In this document: one piece after another, positions 55,701 to 64,000 of the stretch
Position numbering within the stretch: the stretch's first letter is position 1
Layout: every line of letters starts with the position of its first letter
Source of the DNA: Aplectana chamaeleonis
Lineage: Eukaryota > Nematoda > Chromadorea > Rhabditida > Cosmocercidae
Reading direction: 5' to 3'
Assembly (NCBI GenBank): GCA_029168955.1
Contig: JAPDOI010001804.1
Span: 62,001-126,000 of the forward strand
DNA length: 64,000 nucleotides
Position numbers and translations under genes: made by a program
Notes under the pieces: model-generated
What the model was told of the DNA's origin: nothing
Seen by the model: only the letters and a program-made list of their open reading frames with translations
The model's database searches: none

Positions 55701-58700
55701 GTACATAGGGCATCTGATGACGTCATCAGGATGTCATGTAAAGTACATAGGGCATCTGATGACGTCATCAGGATGTCATGTAAAGTACATAGGGCATCTG
55801 ATGACGTCATCAGGGTGTCATGTAAAGTACATAGGGCATCTGATGACGTCATCAGGGTGTCATGTAAAGTACATAGGGCATCTGATGACGTCATCAGGAT
55901 GTCATGTAAAGTACATAGGGCATCTGATGACGTCATCAGGGTGTCATGTAAAGTACATAGGGCATCTGATGACGTCATCAGGGTGTCATGTAAAGTACAT
56001 AGGGCATCTGATGACGTCATCAGGGTGTCATGTAAAGTACATAGGGCATCTGATGACGTCATCAGGATGTCATGTAAAGTACATAGGGCATCTGATGACG
56101 TCATCAGGGTGTCATGTAAAGTACATAGGGCATCTGATGACGTCATCAGGATGTCATGTAAAGTACATAGGGCATCTGATGACGTCATCAGGATGTCATG
56201 TAAAGTACATAGGGCATCTGATGACGTCATCAGGGTGTCATGTAAAGTACATAGGGCATCTGATGACGTCATCAGGATGTCATGTAAAGTACATAGGGCA
56301 TCTGATGACGTCATCAGGATGTCGTGTAAAGTACATAGGGCATCTCATGACGTCATCAGGGTGTCATGTAAAGTACATAGGGCATCTGATGACGTCATCA
56401 GGGTGTCATGTAAAGTACATAGGGCATCTGATGACGTCATCAGGATGTCGTGTAAAGTACATAGGGCATCTGATGACGTCATCAGGGTGTCATGTAAAGT
56501 ACATAGGGCATCTGATGACGTCATCAGGGATGTCATGTAAAGTACATAGGGCATCTGATGACGTCATCAGGGTGTCATGTAAAGTACATAGGGCATCTGA
56601 TGACGTCATCAGGATGTCATGTAAAGTACATAGGGCATCTGATGACGTCATCAGGGTGTCATGTAAAGTACATAGGGCATCTGATGACGTCATCAGGGTG
56701 TCATGTAAAGTACATAGGGCATCTGATGACGTCATCAGGATGTCATGTAAAGTACATAGGGCATCTGATGACGTCATCAGGATGTCATGTAAAGTACATA
56801 GGGCATCTGATGACGTCATCAGGGTGTCATGTAAAGTACATAGGGCATCTGATGACGTCATCAGGGTGTCATGTAAAGTACATAGGGCATCTGATGACGT
56901 CATCAGGATGTCATGTAAAGTACATAGGGCATCTGATGACGTCATCAGGATGTCATGTAAAGTACATAGGGCATCTGATGACGTCATCAGGGTGTCATGT
57001 AAAGTACATAGGGCATCTGATGACGTCATCAGGATGTCATGTAAAGTACATAGGGCATCTGATGACGTCATCAGGGTGTCATGTAAAGTACATAGGGCAT
57101 CTGATGACGTCATCAGGGTGTCATGTAAAGTACATAGGGCATCTGATGACGTCATCAGGATGTCATGTAAAGTACATAGGGCATCTGATGACGTCATCAG
57201 GGTGTCATGTAAAGTACATAGGGCATCTGATGACGTCATCAGGGTGTCATGTAAAGTACATAGGGCATCTGATGACGTCATCAGGATGTCATGTAAAGTA
57301 CATAGGGCATCTGATGACGTCATCAGGATGTCATGTAAAGTACATAGGGCATCTCATGACGTCATCAGGGTGTCATGTAAAGTACATAGGGCATCTGATG
57401 ACGTCATCAGGATGTCGTGTAAAGTACATAGGGCATCTCATGACGTCATCAGGATGTCATGTAAAGTACATAGGACATCTCATGACGTCATCAGGGTGTC
57501 ATGTAAAGTACATAGGGCATCTGATGACGTCATCAGGGTGTCATGTAAAGTACATAGGGCATCTGATGACGTCATCAGGGTGTCATGTAAAGTACATAGG
57601 GCATCTGATGACGTCATCAGGATGTCATGTAAAGTACATAGGGCATCTCATGACGTCATCAGGGTGTCATGTAAAGTACATAGGGCATCTGATGACGTCA
57701 TCAGGATGTCATGTAAAGTACATAGGGCATCTGATGACGTCATCAGGATGTCATGTAAAGTACATAGGGCATCTCATGACGTCATCAGGGTGTCATGTAA
57801 AGTACATAGGGCATCTGATGACGTCATCAGGGTGTCATGTAAAGTACATAGGGCATCTGATGACGTCATCAGGGTGTCATGTAAAGTACATAGGGCATCT
57901 GATGACGTCATCAGGGTGTCATGTAAAGTACATAGGGCATCTGATGACGTCATCAGGGTGTCATGTAAAGTACATAGGGCATCTGATGACGTCATCAGGG
58001 TGTCATGTAAAGTACATAGGGCATCTGATGACGTCATCAGGATGTCATGTAAAGTACATAGGGCATCTGATGACGTCATCAGGATGTCATGTAAAGTACA
58101 TAGGGCATCTGATGACGTCATCAGGGTGTCATGTAAAGTACATAGGGCATCTGATGACGTCATCAGGATGTCATGTAAAGTACATAGGGCATCTGATGAC
58201 GTCATCAGGATGTCATGTAAAGTACATAGGGCATCTGATGACGTCATCAGGGTGTCATGTAAAGTACATAGGGCATCTGATGACGTCATCAGGATGTCAT
58301 GTAAAGTACATAGGGCATCTGATGACGTCATCAGGGTGTCATGTAAAGTACATAGGGCATCTGATGACGTCATCAGGATGTCATGTAAAGTACATAGGGC
58401 ATCTGATGACGTCATCAGGATGTCATGTAAAGTACATAGGGCATCTGATGACGTCATCAGGATGTCATGTAAAGTACATAGGGCATCTGATGACGTCATC
58501 AGGGTGTCATGTAAAGTACATAGGGCATCTGATGACGTCATCAGGATGTCATGTAAAGTACATAGGGCATCTGATGACGTCATCAGGATGTCATGTAAAG
58601 TACATAGGGCATCTGATGACGTCATCAGGGTGTCATGTAAAGTACATAGGGCATCTGATGACGTCATCAGGGTGTCATGTAAAGTACATAGGGCATCTGA

Positions 58701-61700
58701 TGACGTCATCAGGGTGTCATGTAAAGTACATAGGGCATCTGATGACGTCATCAGGGTGTCATGTAAAGTACATAGGGCATCTGATGACGTCATCAGGATG
58801 TCATGTAAAGTACATAGGGCATCTGATGACGTCATCAGGATGTCATGTAAAGTACATAGGGCATCTGATGACGTCATCAGGGTGTCATGTAAAGTACATA
58901 GGGCATCTGATGACGTCATCAGGATGTCATGTAAAGTACATAGGGCATCTGATGACGTCATCAGGGTGTCATGTAAAGTACATAGGGCATCTCATGACGT
59001 CATCAGGGTGTCATGTAAAGTACATAGGGCATCTGATGACGTCATCAGGGTGTCATGTAAAGTACATAGGGCATCTGATGACGTCATCAGGGTGTCATGT
59101 AAAGTACATAGGGCATCTGATGACGTCATCAGGGTGTCATGTAAAGTACATAGGGCATCTGATGACGTCATCAGGATGTCATGTAAAGTACATAGGGCAT
59201 CTGATGACGTCATCAGGATGTCATGTAAAGTACATAGGGCATCTGATGACGTCATCAGGGTGTCATGTAAAGTACATAGGGCATCTGATGACGTCATCAG
59301 GATGTCATGTAAAGTACATAGGGCATCTGATGACGTCATCAGGATGTCATGTAAAGTACATAGGGCATCTGATGACGTCATCAGGGTGTCATGTAAAGTA
59401 CATAGGGCATCTGATGACGTCATCAGGGTGTCATGTAAAGTACATAGGGCATCTGATGACGTCATCAGGGTGTCATGTAAAGTACATAGGGCATCTGATG
59501 ACGTCATCAGGATGTCATGTAAAGTACATAGGGCATCTGATGACGTCATCAGGGTGTCATGTAAAGTACATAGGGCATCTGATGACGTCATCAGGGTGTC
59601 ATGTAAAGTACATAGGGCATCTGATGACGTCATCAGGATGTCATGTAAAGTACATAGGGCATCTGATGACGTCATCAGGATGTCATGTAAAGTACATAGG
59701 GCATCTGATGACGTCATCAGGGTGTCATGTAAAGTACATAGGGCATCTGATGACGTCATCAGGATGTCATGTAAAGTACATAGGGCATCTGATGACGTCA
59801 TCAGGGTGTCATGTAAAGTACATAGGGCATCTGATGACGTCATCAGGATGTCATGTAAAGTACATAGGGCATCTGATGACGTCATCAGGATGTCATGTAA
59901 AGTACATAGGGCATCTGATGACGTCATCAGGATGTCATGTAAAGTACATAGGGCATCTGATGACGTCATCAGGATGTCATGTAAAGTACATAGGGCATCT
60001 GATGACGTCATCAGGATGTCATGTAAAGTACATAGGGCATCTCATGACGTCATCAGGGTGTCATGTAAAGTACATAGGGCATCTGATGACGTCATCAGGG
60101 TGTCATGTAAAGTACATAGGGCATCTGATGACGTCATCAGGGTGTCATGTAAAGTACATAGGGCATCTGATGACGTCATCAGGGTGTCATGTAAAGTACA
60201 TAGGGCATCTGATGACGTCATCAGGGTGTCATGTAAAGTACATAGGGCATCTGATGACGTCATCAGGATGTCATGTAAAGTACATAGGGCATCTGATGAC
60301 GTCATCAGGATGTCATGTAAAGTACATAGGGCATCTGATGACGTCATCAGGATGTCATGTAAAGTACATAGGGCATCTGATGACGTCATCAGGATGTCAT
60401 GTAAAGTACATAGGGCATCTGATGACGTCATCAGGGTGTCATGTAAAGTACATAGGGCATCTGATGACGTCATCAGGGTGTCATGTAAAGTACATAGGGC
60501 ATCTGATGACGTCATCAGGGTGTCATGTAAAGTACATAGGGCATCTGATGACGTCATCAGGATGTCATGTAAAGTACATAGGGCATCTCATGACGTCATC
60601 AGGGTGTCATGTAAAGTACATAAGGCATCTGATGACGTCATCAGGGTGTCATGTAAAGTACATAGGGCATCTGATGACGTCATCAGGATGTCATGTAAAG
60701 TACATAGGGCATCTGATGACGTCATCAGGATGTCATGTAAAGTACATAGGGCATCTGATGACGTCATCAGGGTGTCATGTAAAGTACATAGGGCATCTGA
60801 TGACGTCATCAGGATGTCATGTAAAGTACATAGGGCATCTGATGACGTCATCAGGGTGTCATGTAAAGTACATAGGGCATCTGATGACGTCATCAGGGTG
60901 TCATGTAAAGTACATAGGGCATCTGATGACGTCATCAGGATGTCATGTAAAGTACATAGGGCATCTGATGACGTCATCAGGATGTCATGTAAAGTACATA
61001 GGGCATCTCATGACGTCATCAGGGTGTCATGTAAAGTACATAGGGCATCTGATGACGTCATCAGGGTGTCATGTAAAGTACATAGGGCATCTGATGACGT
61101 CATCAGGGTGTCATGTAAAGTACATAGGGCATCTGATGACGTCATCAGGGTGTCATGTAAAGTACATAGGGCATCTGATGACGTCATCAGGATGTCATGT
61201 AAAAGTACATAGGGCATCTGATGACGTCATCAGGATGTCATGTAAAGTACATAGGGCATCTGATGACGTCATCAGGGTGTCATGTAAAGTACATAGGGCA
61301 TCTGATGACGTCATCAGGATGTCATGTAAAGTACATAGGGCATCTGATGACGTCATCAGGATGTCATGTAAAGTACATAGGGCATCTGATGACGTCATCA
61401 GGGTGTCATGTAAAGTACATAGGGCATCTGATGACGTCATCAGGGTGTCATGTAAAGTACATAGGGCATCTGATGACGTCATCAGGGTGTCATGTAAAGT
61501 ACATAGGGCATCTGATGACGTCATCAGGGTGTCATGTAAAGTACATAGGGCATCTGATGACGTCATCAGGATGTCATGTAAAGTACATAGGGCATCTGAT
61601 GACGTCATCAGGATGTCATGTAAAGTACATAGGGCATCTGATGACGTCATCAGGGTGTCATGTACAGTACATAGGGCATCTGATGACGTCATCAGGATGT

Positions 61701-64000
61701 CATGTAAAGTACATAGGGCATCTGATGACGTCATCAGGATGTCGTGTAAAGTACATAGGGCATCTCATGACGTCATCAGGGTGTCATGTAAAGTACATAG
61801 GGCATCTGATGACGTCATCAGGGTGTCATGTAAAGTACATAGGGCATCTGATGACGTCATCAGGATGTCATGTAAAGTACATAGGGCATCCTGATGACGT
61901 CATCAGGGTGTCATGTAAAGTACATAGGGCATCTGATGACGTCATCAGGGTGTCATGTAAAGTACATAGGGCATCTGATGACGTCATCAGGGATGTCATG
62001 TAAAGTACATAGGGCATCTGATGACGTCATCAGGGTGTCATGTAAAGTACATAGGGCATCTGATGACGTCATCAGGGTGTCATGTAAAGTACATAGGGCA
62101 TCTGATGACGTCATCAGGGTGTCATGTAAAGTACATAGGGCATCTGATGACGTCATCAGGGTGTCATGTAAAGTACATAGGGCATCTGATGACGTCATCA
62201 GGGTGTCATGTAAAGTACATAGGGCATCTGATGACGTCATCAGGGTGTCATGTACAGTACATAGGGCATCTGATGACGTCATCAGGATGTCATGTAAAGT
62301 ACATAGGGCATCTGATGACGTCATCAGGATGTCGTGTAAAGTACATAGGGCATCTCATGACGTCATCAGGATGTCATGTAAAGTACATAGGACATCTCAT
62401 GACGTCATCAGGGTGTCATGTAAAGTACATAGGGCATCTGATGACGTCATCAGGGTGTCATGTAAAGTACATAGGGCATCTGATGACGTCATCAGGGTGT
62501 CATGTAAAGTACATAGGGCATCTGATGACGTCATCAGGGTGTCATGTAAAGTACATAGGGCATCTGATGACGTCATCAGGGTGTCATGTAAAGTACATAG
62601 GGCATCTGATGACGTCATCAGGGTGTCATGTAAAGTACATAGGGCATCTGATGACGTCATCAGGATGTCATGTAAAGTACATAGGGCATCTGATGACGTC
62701 ATCAGGGTGTCATGTAAAGTACATAGGGCATCTGATGACGTCATCAGGGTGTCATGTAAAGTACATAGGGCATCTGATGACGTCATCAGGATGTCATGTA
62801 AAGTACATAGGGCATCTGATGACGTCATCAGGATGTCATGTAAAGTACATAGGGCATCTCATGACGTCATCAGGGTGTCATGTAAAGTACATAGGGCATC
62901 TGATGACGTCATCAGGGTGTCATGTAAAGTACATAGGGCATCTGATGACGTCATCAGGGTGTCATGTAAAGTACATAGGGCATCTGATGACGTCATCAGG
63001 GTGTCATGTAAAGTACATAGGGCATCTGATGACGTCATCAGGATGTCATGTAAAGTACATAGGGCATCTGATGACGTCATCAGGATGTCATGTAAAGTAC
63101 ATAGGGCATCTCATGACGTCATCAGGGTGTCATGTAAAGTACATAGGGCATCTGATGACGTCATCAGGATGTCATGTAAAGTACATAGGGCATCTGATGA
63201 CGTCATCAGGATGTCATGTAAAGTACATAGGGCATCTGATGACGTCATCAGGGTGTCATGTAAAGTACATAGGGCATCTGATGACGTCATCAGGGTGTCA
63301 TGTAAAGTACATAGGACATCTGATGACGTCATCAGGTGTCATGTGAAGTACACAGGACATCTGATGACGTCATCAGGGTGTCATGTAAAGTACATAGGGC
63401 ATCTGATGACGTCATCAGGGTGTCATGTAAAGTACATAGGGCATCTGATGACGTCATCAGGATGTCATGTAAAGTACATAGGGCATCTGATGACGTCATC
63501 AGGGTGTCATGTAAAGTACATAGGGCATCTGATGACGTCATCAGGGTGTCATGTAAAGTACATAGGGCATCTGATGACGTCATCAGGGTGTCATGTAAAG
63601 TACATAGGGCATCTGATGACGTCATCAGGGTGTCATGTAAAGTACATAGGGCATCTGATGACGTCATCAGGATGTCATGTAAAGTACATAGGGCATCTGA
63701 TGACGTCATCAGGATGTCATGTAAAGTACATAGGGCATCTGATGACGTCATCAGGGTGTCATGTAAAGTACATAGGGCATCTGATGACGTCATCAGGATG
63801 TCATGTAAAGTACATAGGGCATCTGATGACGTCATCAGGATGTCGTGTAAAGTACATAGGGCATCTCATGACGTCATCAGGGTGTCATGTAAAGTACATA
63901 GGGCATCTGATGACGTCATCAGGGTGTCATGTAAAGTACATAGGGCATCTGATGACGTCATCAGGGTGTCATGTAAAGTACATAGGGCATCTGATGACGT
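46751..64000 (+). repeat. 42-bp CRE-containing satellite array, about 410 units, open at the right edge
   Basis: Each unit is TAGGGCATCTGATGAC + GTCATCAGGGTGTCATG + TAAAGTACA (42 bp). Position arithmetic from the first unit (46751) to the last TAGGGCAT (63983) gives 410 periods plus 12 bases, which the visible small indels explain (about 50313, 50650, 56529, 61204, 61890, 61990 and 63335). The centre CTGATGACGTCATCAG is a perfect 16-bp palindrome holding the bZIP octamer TGACGTCA. Common variants are GGGTG/GGATG, CATG/CGTG and CTGATG/CTCATG. The last of these trims the palindrome but keeps the octamer. I noticed only about nine units with a broken octamer (for example near 47480, 48276, 48866, 49031, 49412, 51604, 52274, 53201 and 54418). 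No spacer, gene or other insertion interrupts the array. Confidence 0.98.

Noticed and set aside
46594..64000. Giant open frames (747 to over 2,300 codons) across the satellite as real proteins
   Set aside because: They arise automatically because the 42-bp unit is a multiple of three and stop-free in three frames on both strands. No start context, splice signal or non-repeat domain is present.
46751..64000. CRISPR array
   Set aside because: Units are contiguous with no unique spacers, there is no cas gene, and the surrounding DNA is eukaryotic.
46751..64000. Telomeric repeat or end of chromosome
   Set aside because: A 42-bp unit with no TTAGGC-like word; it is a minisatellite-type array.

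Overview
The window looks like repeat-rich nuclear DNA from a nematode, probably a rhabditid or strongylid type; this is an inference. It is AT-rich, host coding sequence comes as small exons separated by introns often only 50-110 bp long with (T)TTTCAG/TTTTAG acceptors, and the dominant transposon is a CR1/Jockey-like non-LTR retrotransposon with a (GAA)n 3' tail. There is no sign of bacterial gene organisation.

Layout. 1-2801: a 5'-truncated LINE copy (1-748, minus) lying against a decayed Ty3/Gypsy-like gag-protease reading frame (749-2801, minus). 2802-9111: non-coding DNA with several palindromic or foldback repeats, plus a 5'-truncated LINE on the plus strand (7375-8023). 9112-18930: eleven plus-strand exons whose phases all agree, encoding the catalytic C-terminal half and following region of a USP48-type ubiquitin hydrolase. 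One intron (10908-17342) has been enlarged by two LINE fragments. 19175-26081: a full-length LINE with an 11-bp target-site duplication, itself interrupted by a second full-length LINE (19681-23144) with a 13-bp duplication. 26093-46750: accessory DNA made almost entirely of foldback/MITE-like elements, dispersed satellite-like repeats and another LINE fragment. It also holds a tRNA-like sequence, a five-exon fragment of an acidic protein (37514-38641, plus) and a possible FLYWCH-like exon (42011-42259, minus).

46751 to the window end: one uninterrupted tandem array of a 42-bp unit, about 410 copies, running off the window. The centre of nearly every unit is the 16-bp palindrome CTGATGACGTCATCAG, which contains a perfect CRE/ATF bZIP octamer (TGACGTCA). 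Because 42 is a multiple of 3, the array is open for thousands of codons in three frames; I treat these as by-products, not genes. The array is the most unusual object here: a very large, helically phased block of potential bZIP sites with higher-order duplication.

How the parts relate. The only convincing host gene is the usp-48-like gene. The LINEs share one protein plan (2A-like NPGP motif, PHD-like finger, APE endonuclease, reverse transcriptase, C-terminal Cys/His motif) and sit in its introns and flanks. The short foldback elements have no coding capacity and presumably moved with transposases encoded elsewhere.
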